Origin: Muscardinus avellanarius
Taxonomy: Eukaryota > Chordata > Mammalia > Rodentia > Gliridae
Direction of reading: 5' to 3'
Length of the DNA: 64,000 bases
Assembly: GCA_963383645.1 (NCBI GenBank)
Contig: OY726560.1
Location: 32,542,003-32,606,002, forward strand
The position numbers and the translations under genes were made by a program. Positions 20,301 to 33,600 of the stretch are shown here, one piece after another. The stretch's first letter is position 1. Each line of letters starts with the position of its first letter. Under the pieces are notes generated by a model. The model was not told the DNA's origin and did no database searches. It saw only the letters and a program-made list of their open reading frames with translations.

Positions 20301-23300
20301 TTAGAATTTGACTCTGAATGACCTATTGTAGGTCAGTGTTGTATAAATTAAAGCCGTGTGACCCTAGAATCTGTCTTTACTTTTAAAAAGACCAGAGCTT
20401 TTAGAATGCATTGAGGAATGTTTAGGTGGATGCTGTTTGGTTTTGAAACTTCTTTGTTTTATGCTCCAAGAAATGCATTAATTGAAATGAAGAGGTTTGA
20501 TAAAAATTTTTGAGTAATTCTACTTTAAAAATGAATACTGAATTACTAAATTAAAATCCAAATTATTTAATTATTTAAATAGAATCACTATATAGTCTTT
20601 GATTTGGCTTCAAAATATATAAACCAACTTCCATTAAGCAAGTAATTGAAGTAAATTACTAAGATTCTAGAACTCTCTGTGATATTTTTGTAACTTTTTT
20701 TTCCTCTTTTAGGATTTAGGATTAGGTAGACCTTGTCATTTATATGTACTTTTCCATGAGGTTGAGACAGCTTGAGAGCCCAGCATAGTGTGGAGCATGC
20801 CTGTCCTCCCAGCTACCTGCAGCATGAGTCCTCCTCTTCCTCCTCCACCTCCTCAGGAAAACAAACAAAAAATAACTTAGTAGACTGATGATGACTTTGG
20901 GAAGCTTTAACTTTAGGATCTTAACTGAAGTTTTGGTTTTGTAATACTGTTGTAATATCAGTCCAAAATATGTCTTTCATTTTGCTTCTCAGACATGGTT
21001 TTTTATATTTTAATGTCTGAAATTATAATGTGTCTTAAATGGTTGTTCTGATTTTGGAAACAAAAAAATGTATCTTAAAATTGATGATATCTTAGACTTT
21101 ATGAAATATTTTAACTCCCAGATTTTCTTAGGAATAAAATATTGAATTCTTTATAATTGGAGTAATAATTTTCCCCCTAAAATAGAGATTTAACCCAGAT
21201 CCTTGCACATGCTAAGCATACACTTGAATTGGGATCCTCCTGTCTCAGCATATCAAGTAGTTGGCATTACAGGCATGTTCTGCCATGCCTAAGTTTAATT
21301 TCAGTGCATTTTGGTTTACTTGCATAACTTATCAATTAAGATAAAGAATTCCTGTAATCCCCATTGTAGTCATTCTACCACTTGTACTAGATATCCATTG
21401 ATCTGGCTTCTGTATCTAGATTAGTTTTGCTTGTTCTCGAATTTCATGGAGAGTATTATACAGTATGTTTTTGTCGGGCTTATTTTATCATCAAATTTTG
21501 AGATTCGCTTATGATATATGCATACATACATACATACATACATGTATGTATGTATGTATGTATGTATACGTATATATATAATCCGAAGTCAGATTCCTTT
21601 TAATGCCATTCAGTTTATGTATTTATGTGTTTGCATTTGGGTTATTTTCAGTTTTTGCCTATAACAAAGTCATGAACATTCATGTACTAATTTGTGTTCT
21701 GGATGTACTTCATGATAATAGAACTAGCGGTTTCATGGCTGTTTCAACATTTTACAAATGTAGCCTCTTATTGCCTGCTCTTTAGTTTGCTAAATGTTAT
21801 TCAGTACCTTTGAGGTAACAACTGCCATTAAAGAAATAATTCAGTATGGGCGGAGTATGTATACAGTCCTCAGAGTTCAGATGACCTGTAGTACTCTGAC
21901 ATCATTTTCCTTTCCATTATCATTTGATACTATCTCACATTTATTGAGTTATGTGTCAGGCGATTTTAACTTATGAAAGTACTAATAGTACTTCATAGTT
22001 ATGCTGTCATGTAAGTGGTTTGGTGAAGAGTTAATGTAGAGTTTCACCTTGGAGTACAGAATGGTGTCCTTCTTCCATACCCTTACCTGTTTCTGCTGCT
22101 TTAACACATGTGACCATTTTAGAGTCATTTTATTTCTATTGCCTTCTCTTAGGAATTTCTATTCATTTTTGTTATTTGCCTAGTTCTTATGGATGTTGTG
22201 AATTTGTGACCCTCTTTCTCCATTTGTGAGAAGAAGAAGGGATGGCCCTTAGTCTTTCTATTTTGTAGGTTAAGTGTGTAGTATAATATTTAGCTTTTGA
22301 GATCAGACAAGAATATGTGCATTTAGTGTGGTGGGGAGTGTACAATAGTATTTATAGTTATAATTTGAGAAATTTTAAATTCTGTACATAATCTTTACAT
22401 TGTAAATGAGACTCAAGTCTTGGTTTCTTACACAGTTATTTCAGTGATTAATATACAATTTCTTTTTTCCTCAGGGTATGCAGAATATAATTAATTATTA
22501 TTGCTTATAAACAGGTCCCAGCAACAGATAGAAATGCTTTAAGTTCACTCTGGGGGAAACTGGCTTCTGAAATCTTAATGCAGAACTGGGATGCGGCCAT
22601 GGAAGACCTCACACGGTTAAAAGAAACCATAGACAATAATGTGAGTTACATTTTTTCAGAATGATTCTTTATATATCTGTACATTTTATACTTTCTGATA
22701 AGGAAAAACAATGCACACTCGTGAAATTTAAAAAGTTTCAGATCCATTTTTTGTTGACCTGATCCCCCAAAAAACATTGTGAGGTGGTGAATTGACTAGT
22801 TTTACTGATTGGCCTGGAGAGACCTGTCAAACTTCTTTTGACTCTTAAGGAATTCAGTCTCTATTTCTGTGGCTATTATGCCTGTTTTTCCTATTCCAGT
22901 GAAAATGACACTGCTATTATTAGTGCCACCTGTTGCTGAAAGTGTCTAATAAAACCACCAATTAGGGAATGTTTAGTCCTTATTTGTAAACCCTTTTTTG
23001 AAATGATTCTCATTTATAACATCAGAAGTATAGTTTAGCATGCATTATTCATTCAGTCTCTGAGAACAGTGTAATAATTGAAATTAAAGGATCATGTAGA
23101 GAAATAATGGGGTTAGACTTAGATCTTAAATGACTGTAGTACTTGGCTTAGAAGGGTCTAGTGATGAATTACTCTTCTGAAGTCAGTGGTGTTTATTCCC
23201 TTGCTTCTTTCTCATATGTTAATATTTCCTTTTTATACATTTTAAATTCCTTTTAGTCTGTGAGTTCTCCACTCCAGTCTCTTCAGCAACGAACATGGCT

Positions 23301-26289
23301 CATTCACTGGTCTCTGTTTGTTTTCTTCAACCACCCGAAAGGTCGTGATAATATTATTGATCTCTTCCTCTACCAGCCACAGTAAGTTATTGCACCATAT
23401 AATTTTCATTTTAATTAACTGAAATTATGTGGAGTTTTTAAAACTTAAAATGTACTTCCTTCAGACCTTGGAATGTGTTGCCGTTCATTAATTTCCTTCT
23501 TAGTGTGTTAGGTTTGCTTGCTAGTTGAAAAGCTCACATGTAACTCTTAGGTTAATTAATTAATAAGATGTACTCTAGGCCCTTAAAAGTATTATTTAAA
23601 GTTAGTTGAAACCCTCAACAATCTTTAGAGATCCTTTTTCGAAATAAAAAGGCTTGAAGGTTGGGTTCAATCCCTAGTACCAAAAAAAAAAACCCCACAG
23701 AAAGAAAGATGGTGTAATAACCCTTTTGATATAAGACATCAACAAAACAAACTATTTTTAAATTATTTCTATTACCTTCAAAGTCTAGAAGGTGAAAGGA
23801 TACTTTGTAGTGATTTTTTTTATAAATTGAACCATAATTAAACTGATCACATTAGTAAATATGCATTCTTTTAGAAGAATTTTTCAGACTTATTTGATCT
23901 CTTCAGCTAAATTGATAGCATAATCAACCAGGAGTTTGAATTTAAGAGAAATTGATACATATTCAGACAACAAAGTGCCATTAATTTTCATGGAAAATTT
24001 AGGAACAATTTTTAAAAGCCTGTATAACTTCATTAAATACAAACTGTTCTCATGAATCACACTGAGACATTTTTATCACCCTGGCTTATATTTTGCTGTA
24101 ATATCACAGCTCAAGTTCAGTCTTAATATGCTTACTTACTATTTGCATGTTTCTATAGCAGAGGAACACAGGAAAAACAAAATGGCAGTGGTTTATCTGT
24201 CATTCTTTTAAGTAAAAATAGTTTTCTGTGAGAAAAGCCACTGGTTCATCTTGGAACTCAGTTGCACAAGTAATTTTTCTTAAAACAGCATGACGCTGAA
24301 TTACTTTCTGTCTTCCCATTTAATCATAGAACATTAAAATGATTAGTGATTAAGGTTTGAAGAATTTAGAAATTAATAATTTGTACTGCCTGATCAAAAA
24401 CATACTTAAACTTTTTAAAATGTTTTTAACGGTAAAACTTTGTAGGTGAAAAATATACTGACTGCTAATATGTTTTAATGCACTACCTCAATGTATCAAA
24501 AGTGTTTAGTGGTTTTTTTTTAGTAATTTTAGTAATTGATACTTTATATGGATGGTAAGTACATATGGGCATGTGTGTGTGTGTTGCATTTGTGCTTGAA
24601 GTAAGAGTTGAGATCCCACTATAAGTTAAAATCTGATGTCATATTACTATTTCTGCCATAATTTATTTTGAATATAAAATGAGAATGATTTACACTTTTG
24701 AAAAATGTTAAACTTTTAAATATAACATATAACAGGTAAAAGATAGAACATTGTTTATGGGCTATTAAAAGTGAGGCTTCGCCACTAAATGTATATACCA
24801 TTAGAAGAAGAATGTATTTTCTGTACAATGCCCTATTACTCCCCAGTTGGAAAAAAATAAAGATGTATAGTTCATATAATGTGCTTTCTATATTAAAAAA
24901 GTGAATTTTCTAAGAACTTTCAAATTTTATTTAGCAGATTATCTAAGTATTTGTTATTTGTCCTGATGGTCCTTTCCTGCTTTATTTTTCCTTTTTATCT
25001 TTTTTTGATAACTGTGTTTTCTGATTTGCAATTGTGAGACACTAGAAAAACTTCCTTAAAATTGTACATTTAGAGCTGGTTATGCTAGAGTGAAAAAGTG
25101 AATGTTTTTATTTAGCTATTACAAAATTACTTCAGAATGCAAATGCTGAGTCTCTTAAAAGTAATATGATTGCAGAAATGGAGGAGGTATAGCCTTTAAA
25201 TAGTTTGCAATCCAAACTTAACACTGGAATGAGCAGGAGGAAACAGTTAAGTGTTTACACTTTTTAGTGCAGCAGTTACTGATGAGAATTGGGAAAGTTT
25301 AAGTTATTTAGAATAAGATGGGCATGGTAGTGAATGCCTGTAATTCTTGTAATCCCAGTACTGTGGAGGCTGACACAGGAGGATCACAGGTTTATGGCCA
25401 GCCTCAGCTACTTAGCCAGGCCCTCCACAACTTAGTGAGACCCTATTTCAAAATAAAAAATAGATCTGAGAGTGTAGCGTGAAGGTAGAATGCCCCTGGG
25501 TTTAATCCCCAGCACTGCAAATAAGAATTATTTAGAAGAAAATTGGTCTGGCTTTAAAATTTGAATTGACAGAAAAGAGGTGATAAGCTAGGGAAGTAAA
25601 GCAGAAGAGCACTTTCATCACATATCTTTTTAACATGAATCTGTGTTTTTGCTTGCGTTTGAACTAAACTTAAAATTGATGATCCTGTAAGAATGTGAAT
25701 TGAACAAATCCCTACTCTGTACCCCAAGTTGCTCCCCTTTTTACTGTATGTACATATATACATACACAGGGTGGCTAGGGGGAAATGATAATGTGTTGTA
25801 ACATGGAAATCTCTCAGTTTGTATAAGTGTTTGTTTTTTTATTATGTTGAGTGGTCTTCTCACATTTGTTCTAATGGGTGAATGAAAGTCATAGTATAAG
25901 CTGGGCGTGGTGGCACAGACTTGTAATCCCAGCATTTAGGAGGCTGAGACAGGAGGATCAAAGTTCGCAGACAGCCTCAGCTACTTAGTGAGGCCCTTTG
26001 CAACTCAGTGAGAGCCTGTTTCAGAAAAGAGACTAAAAAATAGGGTTGGGGGTGTTGTTCAGAGGTAGAATGCCCCTGGGTTCCATCCCCAGTGTCTTTT
26101 TTTTTAATTTTTTTTTTTTTTTTTTTACCTTCCATAATACTGTTACTCAACAGTAATGAAAGAATTCTTGGCTGCTTAAATGAGTCTTCATCTCATTTTA
26201 AATTGAGGAATATTGACTGGCATTGTCATTTACATGACTATCCATGGATTCTGTGTATTTCCTTGGAGAACCCTTTGTAACAGTCATTA

Positions 26290-26336
<47 letters not shown>

Positions 26337-29300
26337 GGGGTTCCTGGAAACCCTTCTACCTCTGGGCTACACTCCCAGACCTATTTTTATATATTTTATT
26401 TGGAAACAGGGTCTCTTAAGCCAATGAGGCTGGCTTCTAAGGATCCTCCTGTCTCCACCTCCCAAGCAAAGGGATTACAAGCATTCGCCACCACGCCCGG
26501 CTGTAATAGTCATTCTTAAGTGTTGTAGTCTTAGGCTAAGTGAAACAGTTCACACTAATGGGCTGCTCAAGTGTTTCTTTTAATTCAGACTGGGTTTTAG
26601 ATGTAGAATTATCAAAATTATTAAATATTAAATACCTTTTATATTCTTGCTTTAGATACCTTAATGCAATTCAAACAATGTGCCCACACATTCTCCGCTA
26701 TTTGACCACTGCAGTCATAACAAACAAAGATGTTCGAAAACGCCGGCAGGTGCTAAAAGATCTAGTGAAAGTTATTCAGCAGGTAAATCTGAAGTCTTTG
26801 ATTTTTTTCTGTTTAAGTATTAAAACCTTAGCTATCGTACGTTTTTCTAAAGTAAGACTCTTAGTTCTTAAAGTAAAACTAGGAAACTATACATGAAGTT
26901 GAGAAGAGACTTACGCACTTATCTTCAAGATCAGATCCTTTTGTTAGAATGATATGATTATTGCTCTTTACTACGTGGCTACTTAATATACATTACATCT
27001 TTGCTGCTCTCATTGCAAAGACTAAAACTGTCTACAGCTGCTTGCTGCAAGGTCATTATCTGTATAAACTTTAAATAGAACATTGTATTAATATTCCCCA
27101 AGTTGGGCAAAAGCTGTATCTATGCTGGATTTTCTTTTTCTTTTTTTTTTTTTTTATAATGAGCTTCTCAGTAAAAACTATGGGTTGGGAAAGTAATTTA
27201 AATTTTTTACTTGGTTTAAGAATAAATTAAATACAAAGAGGTAGTTATCATCTAGTAGGGTATGAATACCTTTCTGCCTGGGGAAGTTCATCACTGTTTT
27301 TAAGTAATGGAGACTTTTGGTAGTCAGGAAATTGGAAATCTAGGATGAGAATTTAGGGAACTTAATCTGGAAGAGTCAGCTTAATTCTGAGTTTAAGGCG
27401 TCATGTGGAATCAGGAAGGGGGCATTTGCTTTGAGAGGTGATGTTAGGTAATTTGCTGTAGGAAAGAAAATGGGAAGATTGAGATATTTCTAGGCACAGA
27501 TTTAATTGGATGTTTGACTTAATTTTACAGGAGTCCTACACATATAAAGACCCAATTACAGAATTTGTTGAATGCTTATATGTCAACTTTGACTTTGATG
27601 GGGCTCAGAAAAAGTTGAGGGAATGTGAATCAGTAAGTATGAATTTTTAGCTTACAAACTAATAAATTTAATTTTGGAATATTTTAATTAAAGTAATGAA
27701 GTAAGTATATCAGAAATATGTTAACCGTAAAATGGCAGACTATTTGGGAATGTGGGGTGAAAACATTTTTAATGTTGGCAAATATGTATCACTTGTTAGG
27801 TTACTTTGTTAGAATTTTGGGAGTATTTTATTTGTATATTTTTTTAATTTTTAAATTATTTGTGGTACTAGGGGTGGAACCCAGGGGCTTTCTACCTCCA
27901 GGCTATACACTCAGACCTATTTTATACTTTATTTGGAAACAGGGTCTCACTAAGTTGCTGAGAGCCTCACTAAGGCAGGCTTCAAACCTGTGTGATCTTC
28001 CTGTCTCAGCCTCCCAAGTGCTGGGATTACAAGCGTGCGCCACCACACTTGGCTCTTTGGGAGTATTTTAAACTACAGGTAAATCGTTAATTCTTTGTCT
28101 TACTCTTATCAAGTCAATGGTTAAAATATTTCTTATGTATAGGAGAGATCACTTTGAATTACATGTCATATCTTTGATTCTCAATTTTGTTTCATAGGTA
28201 GATGGCCTTCAGAATTTTTCATACAGTTATATTTAACATTTGTTATAGACCAGCCATTTCATTAGTTATGAATTTTATAACTAGTATTTTTATTATTTAG
28301 TAGAAGTTAAAATACTTTCAGAACAACTGAGGATTATGGTGGTTTGAATAAGTTAGTTGACAAGTTTTAAGAAACTAATGATTTACTTGCTAAATGTAGC
28401 TGCATTTACAAGAGTCACAAGCTACTAGCCATCAGCTTCACCTTCTGAACTCAAAAACTCAAATTTTGTAAAAAAAAAAAAAAAAAATAGGGAGTTTGTT
28501 GCCCTTACGTCTAAGGGGAAAAAAATACGCAAATACTTTCACAAGTGATTTTTTTTTTTTTTGAAAGCCCTTCTTCCTCCGGGCTACACTCCCAGACCTA
28601 TTTTATACTGTTTTTGGAAACAGGGTCTCTTAAGCCAGTGCGGTTGGCTTCGAACCTGTGTGATCCTCCTGTCTCTGCCTTCTAAGCACAGGGATTACAA
28701 GCGTGCGCCACCACGGCCAGCTTACAAGTGATTTTTAAACATAAGGCAAAGTAGTCTAGAATCCAAGTATACAAACTTTAACAAGTTTGTATACTTAATA
28801 GTTACGTGACATAACTAAAGCAAATACTGATGTGTATTCATTATACTAAATATTGAGGTCTCCCTGTGAATACAGATAGTCAGAAGGCACTTGATAAAGT
28901 CAAAATACGCTTTTGATTTCTGTGGAGTAGTAGCCATTCCTTGCAGTCTTTTGCTTTGTAATTTCTCAAGGCAGCTTTTTTTCTGTCACAGAAATATTTG
29001 TCTTTATTCCCATTATTTTAAGTAGCTGAAGGATATATATTATCTGCAGAGCGCTTGTAGTAAATTGAACTGGACAAAACTACTTTATCAAAAGGTTGCT
29101 CTGTAACTTACAAATATCACTGGAAGAAGGAAACGCTGCAATTTTAGAGTCTTTTACTTCCAGTATTGCTTTGCTGTTTACTTAAATTGTTAGATGCTCA
29201 AGCACATTGTTCTAGAAAGTGCTGTGGTGTAACTTTAGGTGTTTGAATCATGGTGAATGGAACAGAGTACTAGGATTTTAAGAAATACTTGTTAGCATTA

Positions 29301-30596
29301 ATTTTTCTTTTATACTCATAGGTGCTTGTCAACGACTTCTTCTTGGTGGCTTGTCTTGAAGATTTCATTGAAAATGCCCGTCTCTTTATATTTGAGACTT
29401 TTTGTCGTATTCACCAGTGTATCAGCATTAAGTAAGAATACCCTGATTTGATAAGTACTTTCTACTTTATAAAGTTTTATTTAATAAGTTTCTAGTTAAT
29501 ATGATTTTATTTTCTCTTTCAGAAAAAAGGGAAGCAATTTGATAGTGATTTATTAAAAGAAAAAACCTAAGTATGGTGTTTTAATGCTATAGACGGAGAA
29601 GTATGTTTAGCTTTCAAGTGTGTGATGCAGCATAATTTTTCAAAATGTCATGCTGAAGGTCGTATATTATTATCAGTTACCTTTTAAAAGAACAAATACT
29701 GCTACACTATTAGGTAGAAAAAAGAGTGAAGTAGCCAGTTTTAAAGTGGATTTCAACAGTAGTTGAAATAAGGAGTTAGCCCTCAATAAATTAGAAATTC
29801 TGTTGAAAGACCACTACATTTGGTAATCATTTCTGTTAATTCAGTTTATTTAATTACATATTTGAATTCTTGTAGTAAACTCCTGTGACATCCTAAAATG
29901 TTGAAACGTGGAAATATTAAGGAGAATTATGGTTAAAATTCTCTTTTGTGTGAAAAAATTATTGGGGAAAAATTGTGAAATATGCATAACCTATTAGAAA
30001 CTAATTTTATGTATTAGAGTTTGAAAAATAGTTAGTGCCCTTTGGCCACAGATGAAGTCAAATGTAAAACATAAAATATTACTACTTTAATGTTTGCCTC
30101 TGAGGAACTGTGTAGACCAAATTCTTTTATTTTTTTTAAATACCATTTGTTTTGCTAAGGGATCCATACTTGGCTTGCCTAATTTTAGTGGGTTGCCATT
30201 GAAGTGGTTGTCTAGAGTTAGAAGTATATTGTGATTGTGGAACTTTTTCTATGGGAATTGAGTCTTTGGCTTTAGTTTTATTTGTACTTTACTATAGCTT
30301 GCAGACATGAGTTTTAAAATCTTATTCTTTAAAAAATACACTCATATTCCTAATATGTAGTTGTTTTTGAGATAAAGAGGTAGGGACATCTTATGTGGGG
30401 CTCTGGCCAACAGTAGATACTAAATTCTTGCATTGTTCTTTTTTTAAGATTTATAATTACGACTTGTGGAAGAGGAATGTTGTTATTTCTTGTTTTTGTA
30501 TTCGTGAACTTAGGTTTCTCTGTTATTCTATATATTCAATATATTCTCTATATTAGGGAACTTAGGTTTCTATGTAACATATAATACATATCTATC

Positions 30597-30666
<70 letters not shown>

Positions 30667-33600
30667 CGTATATAATACTTTGTGTTTAAATCAGAAGTAC
30701 CACAGGAAGAAAATGTGATCTAATTCTAGCTCTTTCTCTTTATTAATTCTAATACTTTGGGTTCATTGTTTTGTGTTTCTTAGTATTCCATTTACTATTT
30801 AACAGTAAAATGGAATTATTTATCCTGTCTACTCGAGAGAGATATGTAGCTAAAAGAAGATAATAGAGTAGGAATGTTTCTATAAATATGTGACATTCCC
30901 TAAGAATTTTTCAAGTTTATCTCAGTTTAGATTTTTTTCCTCCTCTAATTGCTTTAGATTTCTTTCTAGACAAAATCTCCCAAGTGTTTTCAGACTGAAC
31001 TTCTAGTGGTTTTCTGAAGTTCAGAATTTTTTTTCTTCCAGTGATAGTACTTGCTTTCACTTTAGTTGTTCAAACTTTTGGGGGCTGCCTGTGTAATATT
31101 TTGCTAACATAGACAATTAACAACACATGGATTTTAGAAAAGCAGAGGATAGATAAGTTAATATATTTCCTCCAAATATTAGTATAGAATCTTTTGAGCT
31201 GAAATGTTAGAAACTTCTAAACTACACAAGTCATGGAATCACCCAGAATAGGACTTTTTAGTAGAATTTTTTTCTTATAGGTATTATTCAGTGTGGCACA
31301 CTTAAAAGTCCATGTAAATTTCAAGTTCTAAACCGAGTGTGGTGGAGCATGCTTGTAATGTCAGCATTCTGGAGGCTGAGACTGGAGGATCACGGTTCAT
31401 GGACAGCGATAGGCCCTCCACAACTTACTGAGACCCTGTTTCAAAATAAAGAATATAAAACAGGGCAGGGGGTATAGCTCGGAGGTTAAATGCCCCTGGG
31501 TTCCATCCCCAGAACCACAAAAAATGTTTCAAGTTCTAGAACCATGACTTTCAGATCTTGAATGTACATGTATCATGTAAACAGTAGGACTTGTTTTCAC
31601 ATATAGCACAATATATGTGTATGTGTACAAACAGATCAAAGCAGTGCCCTCACTCTACCTATACTGTAGGTCTATTTAACTTTTCTTCTAACTCCTAAGA
31701 AACCTCTTTGGGACCCTAAGTATTCTGGAAACACAATTTTACTAAACATTGACCCAGACCCAGTGCCACTCCCATTGTACCTTAGCTGGGAATGGATGGC
31801 CTGGGGACATTAAGCTGCTTGACAGAGCCTAGGCCAGTGATTTCAGACATTGATTGTACTATACTTCACTTTAAATTCCTTTTCATTTTGAACAATTTAT
31901 ATATTAGAAATAATCAGTTTAGACCAATGAGGCATTTAGAATACCATTTGAGCCAGAGAATAAAGATAAAACCTGTAAGTTAGTGGTTAATTCTGTGTCT
32001 CAAAGTCTATATAGCTTTGCCAGGCGTGGTGGCGCACGCTTGTAATCCCAGCAATCGGGAGGCTGAGACCTGGAGGATCGCGGTTCTCAGACAGCCTCAG
32101 CTACTTAGTGAGGCCTTCTGCAACTCATTGAGACTCGGTTTCAAAATAAAGAATAAAAAATAGGACAGGGGGTATAGCTCAGAGGTCAAATGCCCCAGGC
32201 TTCCATCCCCAGACCCGGAAAAAAAAAAAAATCTGTATAGCTTTGTTTAACAAACACAGATTTTTCATGGCAACATCAAACTTTTTTTTTTTTTTTGGTG
32301 GTACTGGGGTTCCTGAAAGCCCTTCTTCCTCCAGGCTACACTCCTAGACCTTTTTTTTTTTTTTTTTTTTTTTTATGAAACAGGGTCTCTTAAGCCAGCG
32401 TGGCTGGCTTCGAACCTGCACGATCCTCCTGTCTCCGCCTTCCAAGTGCAGGGATTACAAGTGTGCGCCACCACGCCCGGCAACATCAAACTTTTAAATA
32501 ATATTTGTAAAAAAAAAAAAATGCTATGCTGTGATATGTAGTAGGGACACTGTGCTGCTAGAATTGAAAGTCATCGGTTAGAAGTTTTTTAACTAATTAT
32601 AGCTCATCACAGAAATGGAGTGACAAAACAGTAGTTTAATATCTTGATTACTATATAACATTGTATATAGTATAGGCTTTTTCATGTTTTTAAAGTTGGG
32701 TCTACTGGATTAGAAACATAGCAATTAGTTGGGCATGGTGGTTCATGCCTGTAATCTCAGTACCTCAGACGGTGACACAGGAGGATGGAAGGTTTGTGGC
32801 CAGCCTCAGCAACTTAGTGAGGTCCTCCGAAACTTAGTGAGACCATGTTTTAAATAACTCAGAGGTAGGATGCCCCTGAATAGTAGTTCCATTTTCAGTA
32901 AACACGCACACACGCACACTGGAAATAATTAAGTATTCCTATTGAGCTTTGACAATCTGGAGTTTTTTAAACCCAGTCCTACATTGAAATCATGTGGAAC
33001 AGTTAACTCAGTTTTGAAAGAATAGATTTTCTGGCTTCACCCAAACTTGAATCAAAGCTTCTCAGGTGATTGCTTTGCAGACACTTTGGGGAATCATTGC
33101 TTTATCTAAATTAGTAATTTTTTTTTTTTTTTTGGTGGTACTGGGGTGGAACCCAGAGGCTTTCTACCTCCGGGCTATACTCTCAGACCTATTTTATATT
33201 TTTTTTATTTGGAAACAGGGTCTCACTAAGTTGCTGAGAGCCTCACTAAGTAGCTGAGGTTGGCTTTGAACTTGTGCAATTCTCCTGTCTCAGCCTCCCA
33301 AGACCAGGGATTATAAGCGTGCACTACCACGCCCGGCTTAAATTAGTAATTCTAAGCCAGGTGTGGTGGCACATGTTTGTAATCACAGCATTTGGGAGGC
33401 TGACAGGAGGATCTCATTTAGAGGACAGCCTCGGCAACTTAGGCCCTTTGCAACTCAATGAGACCCTGTTTCAAAATAAAGAATAAAAAAAATAGGGCTG
33501 GGAATGTAGCTTGAAGGTAGAATGCCCCTGGGTTCCATTCCCAGTACTGCAAAAGATAAATAAGTAAATTAGTGATTCTAACTGCACATCAGAATTAAGT

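Larger units (their letters stand above)
17439..22514 (+). other. EIF3E intron 5 (5.1 kb)
   Basis: SINEs occupy 17765-18571. The 2.2 kb at 18590-20770 and most of 21570-22514 are AT-rich unique sequence with nothing recognised. Confidence 0.8.
23382..26655 (+). other. EIF3E intron 7 (3.3 kb)
   Basis: SINEs lie at 25317-25520, 25899-26096 and 26331-26502. 23700-25310 has no recognised element. Confidence 0.8.

Noticed and set aside
20778..20870. Short SINE-like segment (gtggagcatgcctgtcctcc)
   Set aside because: Only about 30 bp match the B1 start, too little to call a copy.
26540..26896. 118-residue plus-strand open frame
   Set aside because: Only its middle is real (EIF3E exon 8, 26656-26782). 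The ends are intron read-through.
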